From DAOTVX01 sp034436015 (lineage in GTDB: Bacteria > Chloroflexota > Anaerolineae > Anaerolineales > Villigracilaceae), in NCBI GenBank assembly GCA_034436015.1, contig DAOTWG010000035.1:24791-88790 (forward strand): a stretch of 64,000 bases of DNA. Reading direction: 5' to 3'. Shown piece by piece: positions 46,961-55,925 of this stretch; within the stretch, counting starts at the first letter, position 1; each line of letters starts with the position of its first letter. Below the pieces are notes generated by a model that saw only the letters and a list, made by a program, of their open reading frames with translations, did no database searches and was not told where the DNA came from. A program made the position numbers and the translations under genes.

Positions 46961-49498
46961 ATGCAGCCATCTCTGGAAAAGTTACGCAAATTCTTTCGCT
47001 TGGAACATGAGAACGGTTACAGCAATACAGCGGTCATCGGGGGCATGGAGAAGATAATCGACCCCTGGAGCAGCGAAGCGCGCCTCGACCGGGTGCCGGA
47101 GGAAATTATTCAACTCGTGGTCGCCACCCTGCTTGGTTATGCCGCACAAAAGCCTCCGGAACGCGCAGCCGCCTTGAAAGCGCTCTGGAAACAGATTCGG
47201 GAGCGAGCGCCGGAAGTCGTCATGACAGAGGAGACCCCCAGGCGCCCAACGCGGCGCGCGTCGCCTGTTCCATCGACTTTGGCCAGGCCAGAAGTAGGAG
47301 AGGCCCAGGTGGCCCCGCCGGCGCCGCGTGAGCCTGTCGCCGCGCGCCCACCCGGCGCAGAGAGGAAAGAACGAGCCTCTCCGCGCGCCGTCAGGAGTTC
47401 CCCGCCCCACACCGCGCAGCCGATTGCCCTGAACGCTTCCCTGCAGGTGCTGGCTGGGGTGGGGCCGCGCCACGCGGCGATGTTGGCCCGCCTAGGTATG
47501 ACCACCCTAGGTGATATGCTCTACAACTTTCCCCGCCGCTATGACGATTACAGTCAGTTGAAACCCATCCATCGTCTATGGTATGGCGAGGAGGTCACTG
47601 TCGTTGGTGTGATTCAAATGCTGGAAAGCCGTAAGATACGCGGCGGCTCTGCCACGCTGATTGAAGCGATCCTTAACGACGGTACGGGAAGTTTGCGCCT
47701 GATCTGGTTCAACCAGCCCTGGCTGGTCAACCGCATGAAGGTCGGTGATTCGATTTCGGTCTCCGGGAAAGTAGAGCAGTACCTGGGTCGGCTGGTCATG
47801 CATAATCCCGATTGGGAGCCGGTCGAAGTGGAAAACCTCCACACCAACCGTATCGTGCCAGTATATTCCTTAACGGCGAATGTCACCCAGAAGTGGTTGC
47901 GTAGACTGATGTACCAGGTTGTGACGTATTGGGCGCCGAAATTGAGCGACCATCTCCCCGAGTCCGTCCGCCGTGAGGCCAATCTGCCCGAGCTGAGCGA
48001 AGCTATTCTGCAAGCGCATTTTCCCGATTCCCAGGAAAAGTTACAGCAAGCGCGCCAGCGTCTTGCCTTTGATGAGATTTTCCTGTTACAGATGGGCGCG
48101 CTACGCCAGAAGCGTGACTGGCAATCGGCAACGGCGAGACGCCTCACAGCAGACAAGGAGTGGCTGGAGGCACGCTTGGCGGCATTGCCCTACGCTTTGA
48201 CAAACGCCCAGCAGCGAGCGTTGGATGAAATCTTGACAGACTTGGCTGCGGGTCGCCCCATGAATCGTCTGCTACAAGGCGACGTAGGGTCGGGGAAGAC
48301 GGTGGTGGCGGCGCTGGCCGCGGCTGTGGTTACTCAAACAGGCGCGCAGGCGGCAATCATGACGCCAACGTCACTTCTGGCCGAACAACATTACCGAACC
48401 TTCTGCGACCTGTTAGCGGGCGATGCAGGCGCAGGCGTATTGTCGGCCGACCAGATTCGGCTGCTGCTTGGCGACACAGGGGAAAAAGAAAAGGATGAAA
48501 TTCGCGCCGGCTTGGCCGGAGGCGAGATAAAGATTGTCCTCGGCACACATGCTTTACTCGAGGAGCCGGTCACCTTCGCCGATTTGCAGTTCGTGGTCAT
48601 TGATGAACAGCATCGTTTCGGCGTTGCGCAACGCGCCGCATTGCGCGCCAAAGGCGCCAGTCCACATCTGCTGGTCATGACGGCTACGCCGATCCCGCGC
48701 TCGCTGGCGCTGACCATCTACGGCGATCTCGACCTCTCTGTGATGGACGAGATGCCTGCTGGTCGTCGGCCGGTAGCCACATTTGTGCTGACGCCGCGCG
48801 AGCGCGAACGTGCTTATGCCTTGATTCGCAGTCAAGTGGAGGCAGGCCGACAAGCCTTCATTGTGTACCCGCTCATCGAGGAGAGCGAGAAACTGGAGGC
48901 CGCTGCGGCAGTGGAAGAACATGCCCGCCTGCAACGAGAGGTCTTCCCTGACTTGCGATTGGGATTGCTCCACGGACGGATGAGGCCGGAGGAAAAAGAG
49001 GCGGTCATGGCGTATTTTCGCGCCGGCGAGTACCACATCCTCGTAGCCACGACTGTGATCGAGGTCGGCCTGGACGTGCCAAATGCGACGGTCATGCTGA
49101 TTGAAGGCGCAGAGCGCTTTGGGTTGGCGCAATTGCATCAACTGCGCGGGCGAGTGGGGCGCGGCGCAGCGCAATCATACTGTTTGCTGATTCCCAGCCG
49201 CGAGGACGATCTGGAAAACGAACGCCTGGCGGCCATGGAAGAGACGAACGACGGCTTTGCATTGGCCGAACGCGACCTGCAACAACGCGGCCCCGGCGAG
49301 TTCCTCGGCACACGGCAAGCCGGCTTTGTTTCCAGTTTGCGCATGGCATCGTTGAGCGACATCTCGCTGATCGAGAAGGCGCGTCTTCAGGCGCAACGCC
49401 TCTTCGAGCAGGATCCAAATCTACAGGCCCCCGAACACGCTCTGTTAGCCGAAGTACTCGATCGTTTCTGGGGCGGCGGGAAAGGAGACGTAAGTTAA
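46961..49498 (+). CDS. recG: ATP-dependent DNA helicase RecG
   Basis: 845 residues, about 150 more than E. coli RecG. The extra N-terminus (1-150) has a helical part and a Pro/Arg-rich linker. The wedge OB domain follows, then SF2 motifs: Walker A LLQGDVGSGKTVVAA, the RecG-specific DEQH box VIDEQHRFG, TATPIPRSLALT, and LRGRVGRGAAQSYCLL; the C-terminal QQRGPGEFLGTRQAG is the RecG signature. It remodels stalled replication forks and branched DNA. coaD starts 3 nt after its stop. Confidence 0.96.
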   Translation: MQPSLEKLRKFFRLEHENGYSNTAVIGGMEKIIDPWSSEARLDRVPEEIIQLVVATLLGYAAQKPPERAAALKALWKQIRERAPEVVMTEETPRRPTRRASPVPSTLARPEVGEAQVAPPAPREPVAARPPGAERKERASPRAVRSSPPHTAQPIALNASLQVLAGVGPRHAAMLARLGMTTLGDMLYNFPRRYDDYSQLKPIHRLWYGEEVTVVGVIQMLESRKIRGGSATLIEAILNDGTGSLRLIWFNQPWLVNRMKVGDSISVSGKVEQYLGRLVMHNPDWEPVEVENLHTNRIVPVYSLTANVTQKWLRRLMYQVVTYWAPKLSDHLPESVRREANLPELSEAILQAHFPDSQEKLQQARQRLAFDEIFLLQMGALRQKRDWQSATARRLTADKEWLEARLAALPYALTNAQQRALDEILTDLAAGRPMNRLLQGDVGSGKTVVAALAAAVVTQTGAQAAIMTPTSLLAEQHYRTFCDLLAGDAGAGVLSADQIRLLLGDTGEKEKDEIRAGLAGGEIKIVLGTHALLEEPVTFADLQFVVIDEQHRFGVAQRAALRAKGASPHLLVMTATPIPRSLALTIYGDLDLSVMDEMPAGRRPVATFVLTPRERERAYALIRSQVEAGRQAFIVYPLIEESEKLEAAAAVEEHARLQREVFPDLRLGLLHGRMRPEEKEAVMAYFRAGEYHILVATTVIEVGLDVPNATVMLIEGAERFGLAQLHQLRGRVGRGAAQSYCLLIPSREDDLENERLAAMEETNDGFALAERDLQQRGPGEFLGTRQAGFVSSLRMASLSDISLIEKARLQAQRLFEQDPNLQAPEHALLAEVLDRFWGGGKGDVS

Positions 49499-49501
49499 CT
49501 T

Positions 49502-50026
49502 ATGAAGAGGGCTTTGTTTCCCGGCACATTTGACCCAATTCACTACGGACACATCGATATCGCAGAACGCGCCGCGCGCTTGTTCGATGAGTTAATCGTC
49601 GCTGTCTATGACCGCCCGCTTAAATCCCTGCTCTTTACCCCCGAGGAGCGAATCGAATTGGTGCGGGAGACTTTCAAAGATAACCCCAAGATTCGGGTGT
49701 TGGGCTACAGCAACCTGACGGTGGACGCCTGCCGTGAATGGGGTTGTCAGGTCATCGTGCGCGGGCTGCGCGTGTTTTCTGACTTCGAATTCGAGTTTCG
49801 CATGGCGCTGGCCAATCATCGTCTGGCGCCAGAGATTGAGAGCGTGATTCTAATCACGGCGGAGAAGCATACCTTTCTCTCAGCAAGCACGGTGCGCGAG
49901 ATCGCTCTGCTCGGCGGCGATGTTTCCAGTATGGTTCCTCCCCACGTGACAGCCGCGTTGAAGAAAAAGGCCAGCGCGGTAGAGGATCCCCAGCAATTGA
50001 AACCATTCGGCGTTCGGACACGTTGA
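49502..50026 (+). CDS. coaD: Phosphopantetheine adenylyltransferase
   Basis: 174 residues. The nucleotidyltransferase motif FPGTFDPIHYGHIDI and the later VIRGLRVFSDFEFEF and TFLSASTVREIA segments are diagnostic. It makes dephospho-CoA from ATP and 4'-phosphopantetheine, step four of CoA synthesis. It sits 3 nt after recG, a common pairing, with a GGAG in the end of recG as ribosome binding site. Confidence 0.97.
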   Translation: MKRALFPGTFDPIHYGHIDIAERAARLFDELIVAVYDRPLKSLLFTPEERIELVRETFKDNPKIRVLGYSNLTVDACREWGCQVIVRGLRVFSDFEFEFRMALANHRLAPEIESVILITAEKHTFLSASTVREIALLGGDVSSMVPPHVTAALKKKASAVEDPQQLKPFGVRTR

Positions 50027-50070
50027 GGCATCGCATTCTTTGAAACCTCTCATTGGCCACAGCGGGTTTT

Positions 50071-50079
50071 TGCTATAAT
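50071..50079 (+). promoter_or_regulatory. Extended -10 for the coiled-coil gene
   Basis: TGC-TATAAT (hexamer 50074-50079); start near 50086 and a 95-nt leader that is strongly folded. Confidence 0.65.
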
Positions 50080-50098
50080 TACAAAGAACGGCCTGGAA

Positions 50099-50159
50099 AC
50101 AGACAGCTCCTCTACTGGTGCGTGAAACACGGTTGGCGTGACCAGGAGAGATTGTCTGT
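50099..50159 (+). promoter_or_regulatory. Structured 5' leader of the coiled-coil gene
   Basis: Nested helices: ACAGACA (50099-50105) with TGTCTGT (50153-50159), then CTGGT (50115-50119) with ACCAG (50141-50145) extended outward by several pairs, and CGTG-AAA-CACG inside (50121-50131). The ribosome binding site lies just downstream and is not in the fold. No known riboswitch class recognised. Confidence 0.4.
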
Positions 50160-50180
50160 GCCCAGATACGCGGAGGCCCC

Positions 50181-50672
50181 ATGGATATCCTGCACCTCGT
50201 TGACCGTCTGGAAGAACTATTCAACCAGAGTCGCCCGATTCCTCTGACACACAACGTCATTGTGGATGAGGATCGTTTTCTGGACATCATAGACCAGATG
50301 CGCATTTCCATTCCAGAAGAAGTTAAAAAGGCGCAACAGGTCTACGCGCAGCGCGACCGCATTCTGGCGCAGGCTCAGGAGGAAGCAAACCGCACTGTGG
50401 CGCTGGCACGCGAGAAGGCCGACGAGCTGGTCAATAAGGAAATTATCGTTCAGGAGGCCTCACGTCGTGCAGAACAGATTATCGAACAGGCCCACCAAGA
50501 AGCCGAAAACATCAAGGAAGGCGCCGATCGGTACGCGCATGATAAGTTGGTGGAACTGGAGATGCAGTTGGAGCAGATTCTGAATCAGGTGCGTAACGGG
50601 ATTCGCCTTCTGGAGGAGAAAAAAGAAGCGGCAGCGTCTGCGCGGCAGACGAAGAGAGCAGACCTGGTGTAA
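50181..50672 (+). CDS. Coiled-coil protein resembling DivIVA/ATPase subunit-like proteins of Chloroflexi
   Basis: 163 residues. After a 50-residue N-terminal part (MDILHLVDRLEELFNQSRPI) the rest, from about residue 45 to 150, is a long charged helix with heptad spacing rich in Ala, Glu, Gln and Arg (AEQIIEQAHQEAENIKEGAD), as in DivIVA or ATP synthase b-like stalks. No catalytic motif. GCGGAGG precedes the ATG. It follows recG-coaD in orientation but has its own promoter. Function unknown. Confidence 0.8.
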   Translation: MDILHLVDRLEELFNQSRPIPLTHNVIVDEDRFLDIIDQMRISIPEEVKKAQQVYAQRDRILAQAQEEANRTVALAREKADELVNKEIIVQEASRRAEQIIEQAHQEAENIKEGADRYAHDKLVELEMQLEQILNQVRNGIRLLEEKKEAAASARQTKRADLV

Positions 50673-50970
50673 GGAATCCGTCGGGAATCCTACTGTGCCC
50701 GGCAAGAAAGAAGGCTTTCCCTGACGAAAAAGAAAAACGAACTCGTTCTGCTCATGGCAGGCATTTGTCCGCTTCTCTTCCTCTTCTCGGGATCCGTTCC
50801 CTACGGAAGTCCGGGGGCTACTGACGCGACCGCGCCCGATGGGCAAAGGCCACTACGACACCTTCTATGAAACAGAAAACAAGCAAAGCGGACTTTCTAT
50901 TCGCTCTGCCTGTTGCTCGACAGAAGAACAATCGCGCAGTCGTCCTTGTTGTGCTTCCTTAACCGCGCTA
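50673..50970. other. Intergenic stretch without recognisable content
   Basis: 298 nt between two convergent genes. I see no gene, no clear T-tailed hairpin and no repeat in it. Confidence 0.6.
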
Positions 50971-51486
50971 TTACTTCGGAAACGTACCTTCGACCGGCAA
51001 GTTGTTATCAATCCAGACCTGCATTCCGCCGGAGACGCTGGTGACGCGCGGGAAGCCGGCCTCCAGCAGAAGGTCGCGCGCACGTTCGCTCTGGTTTCCC
51101 GTCGTGCAGATGATCACGATGTCCCGTTCCTTCGGGATTTCGTCCAGGCGCGAGAAGAGTTCGTTTAAAGGGATATTGACGACCCGTTTGCCTCCAATGG
51201 CGGGGATGTGGACGATATCGAATTCCTGACGACTGCGGACATCTAACAAAAACGCATTTTCATCGCGGTACATGACGTAAGCGCGGTTCACGCTAACAAC
51301 GGCGGGCAACGCCGAGGACGAGGCCTTGCCCTCGCCGCCGGTTTGTGAACGAGAGGGGAGGAGAACCAGCGCGAGGAGAGCAAAAACAAGCAGCAGGAAG
51401 ATCGGGATCGCCCACCACCAGCGCGGGGCGGTCTCTTTTTTGCGTGTACGGGTAGAACGGCGACGAGAAGCGGATGGGGCCGGCAT
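50971..51486 (-). CDS. Membrane-anchored rhodanese-like protein
   Basis: 171 residues: a basic, Ser/Arg-rich N-terminus, one membrane helix (about 24-43), then a rhodanese fold facing outward with LLDVRSRQEFDIVHIP and the active-site cysteine in IVIICTTGNQSERA. Rhodaneses transfer sulfane sulfur or serve as sulfide or thiol sensors; the acceptor is unknown. AGGAG lies 6 nt before the ATG. Confidence 0.9.
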   Translation of the reverse strand: MPAPSASRRRSTRTRKKETAPRWWWAIPIFLLLVFALLALVLLPSRSQTGGEGKASSSALPAVVSVNRAYVMYRDENAFLLDVRSRQEFDIVHIPAIGGKRVVNIPLNELFSRLDEIPKERDIVIICTTGNQSERARDLLLEAGFPRVTSVSGGMQVWIDNNLPVEGTFPK

Positions 51487-51527
51487 AGAGTTCTCCTGAG
51501 AACAAAAGGAATCAAGAGTCTGGCGAG

Positions 51528-51533
51528 ATTATA
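51528..51533 (-). promoter_or_regulatory. -10 of the rhodanese gene
   Basis: TATAAT on the minus strand, 41 nt before the ATG at 51486; no convincing -35. Confidence 0.55.
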
Positions 51534-51705
51534 CAACAACCGTTGCCTTATTTCTCTGCAGTCTTGCCGGCAACCGTTCCTGACGATGCGTCACTTCTTC
51601 TCTCCAGTGAAGAGCGGCGTAAAGGGAAAGGGAGAGGGAATCAAGTAAGCGGGAAGCGCGCTCGCGCCAGCGCAGAGCAGTTACGTATTCCTTCCTGTAA
51701 TGCTC

Positions 51706-52779
51706 CTAGTATTTCGCCAGCTCGATGTGAGCGTAGAGGTAACCGCTGTCGGCGGTCTGCTCCCCCAAACGCCTGGCCGTCTCCAAGTCGCCGCGTCGGC
51801 GCTGTAGCACGGCCAGCCTGCGCACAGTTTGCCAGAAATCCGCCTCGCTCAGTCCGCTTTCCAGACCGCGCTCATAAAGACGGGCGACGGTATCCCATTG
51901 CGCGCGCTCCTCGAACAATTTTCCCAGGGCGACGAAGTCCAGGCCGTGTAGGACATGGCCGGCAAAAGGATTGTGGAGGATAGCCGCAATGTGCACGGCC
52001 AACGCGGCCAGGGCGAGGATGTCCATAGTATTATGGTAGAACACGCCGCGCAAGGGCACCGCACTGCCGTTGCGTAGGTAGTCAAAGTAGAGGTAAGGAT
52101 AACCGGGCACTTCTTCGCACGAGCGAGGCGCGATCAGAATCTGCTCTTCGAGGGACTTGAGCGTGCGATCGGGCAAGCAGCCGCGCCAAAGAAGACGCGC
52201 CGGTGGAAGCACACCCAGGTGGAAAAGCGAACTCAACGGAGAGGAAAGGGAATGCAGAAGGCAACGAGTCTCCAGTAAGGGAACGTCAAAGGCTTTTCCA
52301 TATGAAGGTGATCAACAGACGATAGGAAGCGAGGGAACCGGCCAGGACTTCGAGCAGAGCCATTTCCTCGGCCGGATGACGCAGAAAGAATTGTGTGACG
52401 CGAAAGGCCAACTTGTCGGTCCACGTCCCGATGCCGACCGGGAAAGCAAACGCGCCGCCAACGGCCAGACCAGAAGTTTCAATGTTCCAGGAAGAGAGAT
52501 TCCTGCGGACGGAACTCCACCGCCTTTCCCTGCCAGAAAGCGGTCAGTACGCCCAGAGGCGCGACCGGCATCAACGAGGCAAGTCTATGGCGGTAATCGG
52601 AGGGAAATTTGTTCGACACAGAAAACTTCGCCGGCGCGCGTGGCAACCGAGCGGCCTTCTACAACCTGCTCCACAGGTAGCCGATTCCGCCCAGGCACGG
52701 CGAGGCCGCTCGCGCCAACTTTTACCCCCAGCGCTTTTAACCGGTCAAGTAAAGAAGAAGGCAGAGGTTGCGGCGTCAA
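51706..52779 (-). pseudogene. YprB-type RNase H-like exonuclease, broken by frameshifts
   Basis: Joined over three frames, the strand encodes one recognisable protein: LLDRLKALGVKVGASG and EGRSVATRAGEVFCVE (to about 52610), then FPSDYRHRLASLMPVAPLG (to about 52486), then IETSGLAVGGAFAFPVGIG and QFFLRHPAEEMALLEVLAG (to about 52302), then GKAFDVPLLETRCLLHSLSS through FYHNTMDILALAALAVHIA to the stop at 51706. Each break (near 52609, 52485 and 52301) is explained by a single inserted base; for instance TTCATATGG replaces an expected TTCAATGG (Phe-Asn-Gly). The first catalytic Asp of FLDxET is also changed to Glu. The reading frame is open further upstream to about 52910 but I recognise nothing there. 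Confidence 0.8.
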
Positions 52780-52951
52780 GGTTAATACCCGGCGCGGAAT
52801 TCCTGCTGCAGGAGAGATGCCCATCACGTCCACCAGACGTGAACTATCGTTGGGATTGTACTCGTCCCTCAAGAACAGCTCGAAACAGACAAGAGCGAAC
52901 TATCCTCGCGAAGCGTTTCCCCATCCAAGTCGTTCTGTATGTTCATTGCGT

Positions 52952-53263
52952 TTATTGGATGTGGGCGACAATGCGCTTGTGCGCGGTCTCCACATCCATA
53001 TCCAGCACAGAGACTAGTTTGTCTCGGCCTGTTTCTCCAGCGACGATCTCCAGGCGCGAACGGGGCACGTCCAGCACTTCGGCCAGGAATTCGATCAACG
53101 CCTCGTTCGCTTCCCCTTCGCGGGGCGAAGCGGTGACGTGGACTTTGATCGTGCCATCGTGGAGGACTTCGACGATTTCGTTGCGACTAGCGCGCGGGGT
53201 TACCCGTATCGCTAGCGCGGCTCCCCTCTTACCATCATGCAAACGAAACGCGCGAGGACTCAT
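52952..53263 (-). CDS. DUF167/YggU family protein
   Basis: 103 residues with the family pattern LAIRVTPRASRNEIVEVLHD, IKVHVTASPREGEANEALIE and VPRSRLEIVAGETGRDKLV. Small conserved protein of unknown function, often near yggS, as here. GAGGTG lies 7 nt before the ATG. It has its own promoter after yggS. Confidence 0.93.
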   Translation of the reverse strand: MSPRAFRLHDGKRGAALAIRVTPRASRNEIVEVLHDGTIKVHVTASPREGEANEALIEFLAEVLDVPRSRLEIVAGETGRDKLVSVLDMDVETAHKRIVAHIQ

Positions 53264-53334
53264 GAATTCACCTCATTAAGAAGTGTGACGAGCAAGGACG
53301 TCAGAATATGGAACCAGCAGCTACGCTCGTCATT

Positions 53335-53362
53335 ATTATAAACACGATTGGGCCGAAGTCAA
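53335..53362 (-). promoter_or_regulatory. Promoter of the YggU gene
   Basis: Minus strand TTGACT at 53362-53357, 16 bp spacer, TATAAT at 53340-53335; leader about 65 nt. A short stem TCCCC/GGGGA just upstream may end the yggS transcript. Confidence 0.7.
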
Positions 53363-53389
53363 ACTCCCCGTAAGGGGAACGACTCGGCG

Positions 53390-54124
53390 CTACTCCTTCG
53401 GCAGGCGCGGCCCGAGGATAGCTTGCCCAACGCGTACGTACGTTGCACCTTCTTCCACGGCAATGAGGAAATCGGCGCTTGTGCCCATCGAGAGTTCATT
53501 CCACTCCGCCTGCGGTAAACGCTGACGAAGAAACTCCTGCAGACGACGCAACTTCCGGAAGTAAGGGCGGGCATGCTCAGGGTTGTCGAAATAAGGCGGC
53601 ATGGTCATCAGACCGCGCACTTGCAGGCGAGGGAATTGCAGGATTCGTTCGAGATCGGGCAGCAGGTCAGGCCAGCGCGCCTCATCCCAGGCCGGGAAGC
53701 CAAATTTGCTCGCCTCGCCGCCGACGTTAAACTCAAGGAGGGCCAACAAGACTCGCTCGCCTCGCGCGCAAAAGTCGTCCAGCCGCCGCGCCAGTTTTAC
53801 GCTATCCAGCGAGTGAATCATCGCGAAATAGTCTGCCACCAGCGCGGCTTTTCGACTCTGCACGTGGCCAATCATGTGCCACTCCACCTCACCAGCCGAC
53901 GGGAGGTTCTTCATCTTCGCTACAGCCTCCTCGGCATAGTTTTCCCCCAGGCGAGAGACACCGGCCTCGATAGCAGCCCGGACAACGGCCAGAGGCTGCG
54001 CCTTGGTTACGACAATCAGGCGGACAGCGGCCGGATCGCGCCCCACGCGCGCGGCTGCCTCAGCAATCTGTTCCCAGACGCGTAGGTAGCGTTGACGGAT
54101 AGTGTCGGGCAACACTTCGGCCAT
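53390..54124 (-). CDS. YggS family pyridoxal phosphate homeostasis protein
   Basis: 244 residues, alanine racemase-like TIM barrel. The PLP lysine is in LIVVTKAQPL, with RLGENYAEEA, EWHMIGHVQSRK, LLEFNVGGEASKFG and MGTSADFLIAVEEGATYVRVG following. YggS/PLPBP proteins bind PLP and keep its free level and amino-acid pools in balance without known catalysis. It begins 3 nt after pgeF. Confidence 0.95.
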   Translation of the reverse strand: MAEVLPDTIRQRYLRVWEQIAEAAARVGRDPAAVRLIVVTKAQPLAVVRAAIEAGVSRLGENYAEEAVAKMKNLPSAGEVEWHMIGHVQSRKAALVADYFAMIHSLDSVKLARRLDDFCARGERVLLALLEFNVGGEASKFGFPAWDEARWPDLLPDLERILQFPRLQVRGLMTMPPYFDNPEHARPYFRKLRRLQEFLRQRLPQAEWNELSMGTSADFLIAVEEGATYVRVGQAILGPRLPKE

Positions 54125-54127
54125 TGT

Positions 54128-54910
54128 TCAGCGCTCCAGGGCAATCATCACGCCAAAGCGTCCAGTACGGCCATGGGTAGCGCGATGCGAGTACCAATCC
54201 TCCGCGTGACAGGCAGTGCAGAGAGCAGCGATCTCAACCTGGTGTACGCCGGCGCGCTCCAACCACCAGCGATTGGCGGCCCATAGGTCGAGCAAGACAT
54301 GTCCATCGCGGCGGGCCAAAAACGCTTCACCCCGCTCTCCCATCGCCTGTCGCAACGCGCAAACAACATCCTGACCGACCTCGTAATGATCAGGGCCGAT
54401 GGAAGGACCGATCGCGGCCAATACCTCCTCCGGACGCGAACCATACTGCGCCTGCATTTGTTGCACAGCGACCAGCACTGTTCCCTTGGCCGTTCCCTGC
54501 CAGCCGGCATGGACTAGACCAATGACCTTGCGGCGCGGGTCGTAAAGTAAGATAGGCACACAATCGGCGAAACGCATCAAGAGAGTTAATTCAGGACGGT
54601 TCGTCAAAATCGCATCGGCTTGTTGTAGAGGCGTTTGTGGTGAGCGCGGCGCATGGGCAATGGCCACCCGACATCCATGCACCTGCCAGACCTCGAAGAG
54701 CGATTCCACAGGGCGGCCAAAGGCGGCAAGGGCGCGCGTCTTGTTCTCCGCCACGCGCTGCGGACTATCGCCCACAGTTCCTCCCAGGTTGAGCGAATCC
54801 CAGGGCGAAGGGCTTACTCCGCCACGTCGGGTGAACACGGCATGCGGCACATGCTCTTCCAGTAACCGGAAGGTGTAGTAGCGAATCTCGCCGCAGGCAT
54901 GAAAAGGCAT
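54128..54910 (-). CDS. pgeF: PgeF/YfiH family protein (laccase-domain purine nucleoside phosphorylase or peptidoglycan editing factor)
   Basis: 260 residues. The metal-site residues are seen in VWQVHGCRV, MRFADCVPILLYDP and IGLVHAGWQGTAKG; the C-terminal CTACHAEDWYSHRATHGRTG is typical. Relatives are described as polyphenol oxidases, adenosine/purine-cleaving enzymes, or peptidoglycan editing factor in E. coli, so the physiological role is open. Longer in-frame starts run back to 54991 through the promoter; the ATG at 54910 is placed 7 nt after the -10. Confidence 0.92.
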   Translation of the reverse strand: MPFHACGEIRYYTFRLLEEHVPHAVFTRRGGVSPSPWDSLNLGGTVGDSPQRVAENKTRALAAFGRPVESLFEVWQVHGCRVAIAHAPRSPQTPLQQADAILTNRPELTLLMRFADCVPILLYDPRRKVIGLVHAGWQGTAKGTVLVAVQQMQAQYGSRPEEVLAAIGPSIGPDHYEVGQDVVCALRQAMGERGEAFLARRDGHVLLDLWAANRWWLERAGVHQVEIAALCTACHAEDWYSHRATHGRTGRFGVMIALER

Positions 54911-54917
54911 AGGCGCG

Positions 54918-54946
54918 ATCTTACCCTGAAAAATCCAGAATGGCAA
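54918..54946 (-). promoter_or_regulatory. Promoter of pgeF-yggS, leaderless type
   Basis: Minus strand TTGCCA at 54946-54941, 17 bp spacer, TAAGAT at 54923-54918, then 7 nt to the ATG. It lies inside the 3' end of the glutaredoxin-DUF2085 gene. Confidence 0.72.
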
Positions 54947-55925
54947 ACTTACGCGCCAGGAGACGGCGCGTCTCGGCCATGGATTCTTCAATCCGCGGCA
55001 AAGCGAACCAGGCAGTCAGGAAGCCGAAAAGAAAGCCTGTAAGCGTACGTAGAAAGGGTGTACTCTCACGCAGAGGCAGGAGGTCTGCCAACGCAGGCAA
55101 GGACAGTTGGCCGAGCAGTTGCGTGCCGCCATCCAGCGCGACCGGCAGGACGCCGAACAGAAGCCAGATTGCTGCCGGGAGCGGCTTGAATCGCCGGCCT
55201 GTAACGGCAAAGAGCAAACCAAACAGCGACAAGGCGCCCCAAATGGCCACATCGCGCTGACAGAGAGCCACCTTGTATCCCATTCGCTCATTGCCCTCGA
55301 AGAGGCGCGCCTGCACGTAGAGCAAAGCGCGCGGAGCAAGAATGCCACTCGCTTCCTCGAACGTTTTGACGCCTGGAAGGTTCGCCAGCGCAAGCGGATA
55401 GTAGGCTTGTTCACCGAACAGAAACCAGGAGCGGAAGGCAAACTCATGACAAAGCGGGCTGTATATACGATAGATAATGTGAGCGATCGAATCGGCTCTT
55501 GCTTTCTTGAGAATCGGGGCAAGAAAGGGCAAGCCAACATAGAAAGCAAGGCAGAGATTGAAGAGCAGGAGGTAATGGCGCGCCAGAACATGCGAAAGGC
55601 GGTCATCCCAAGAGACGGTTTGCCCCTGCGCGCGCGCGCGAGCGTAGGCCGGATCGCCGAGACTTTCCAACGCGCGCTGACGGTCGGCCGCGGCGCGCAA
55701 CGTGACGATCAACTCTTGACGGGTGATCGGCGCCTGCAACCGATACGGACCAACTTCCAGCACCGGAACCCGGTTCGAGTAGTCTTGCCAGGCATCATCG
55801 GCATCCACGTCAATTTCCACCAAACGATGCGGCACGGTCTTTTGCAACGCGTCCAGTTCGGCTTTGACTTGATCGCATAGTGAGCAGTCACGACGAAGGT
55901 AAAGGGTAACGGTCAGCATAATCAC
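54921..55925 (-). CDS. Fusion of glutaredoxin-like domain and DUF2085 membrane domain
   Basis: 334 residues. Residues 1-80 form a glutaredoxin/thioredoxin-like domain with an RDCSLCD active site and cis-Pro (VPVLEV). From about 120 the protein is a multi-helix membrane domain with the DUF2085 cysteines and histidine SPLCHEFAFRSWFLFG and ALCQRDVAIWGA. The start is GTG 55925, overlapping the ccdA stop as GTGA, or ATG 55919. In an operon with ccdA, the domain pairing suggests thiol or electron transfer across the membrane, but this is inferred. Confidence 0.85.
   Translation of the reverse strand: MIMLTVTLYLRRDCSLCDQVKAELDALQKTVPHRLVEIDVDADDAWQDYSNRVPVLEVGPYRLQAPITRQELIVTLRAAADRQRALESLGDPAYARARAQGQTVSWDDRLSHVLARHYLLLFNLCLAFYVGLPFLAPILKKARADSIAHIIYRIYSPLCHEFAFRSWFLFGEQAYYPLALANLPGVKTFEEASGILAPRALLYVQARLFEGNERMGYKVALCQRDVAIWGALSLFGLLFAVTGRRFKPLPAAIWLLFGVLPVALDGGTQLLGQLSLPALADLLPLRESTPFLRTLTGFLFGFLTAWFALPRIEESMAETRRLLARKFAILDFSG

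Noticed and set aside
52157..53279. Long plus-strand frames opposite the broken YprB gene
   Set aside because: Ser/Arg-rich shadow translations without motifs; the minus strand carries recognisable nuclease and YggU sequence.
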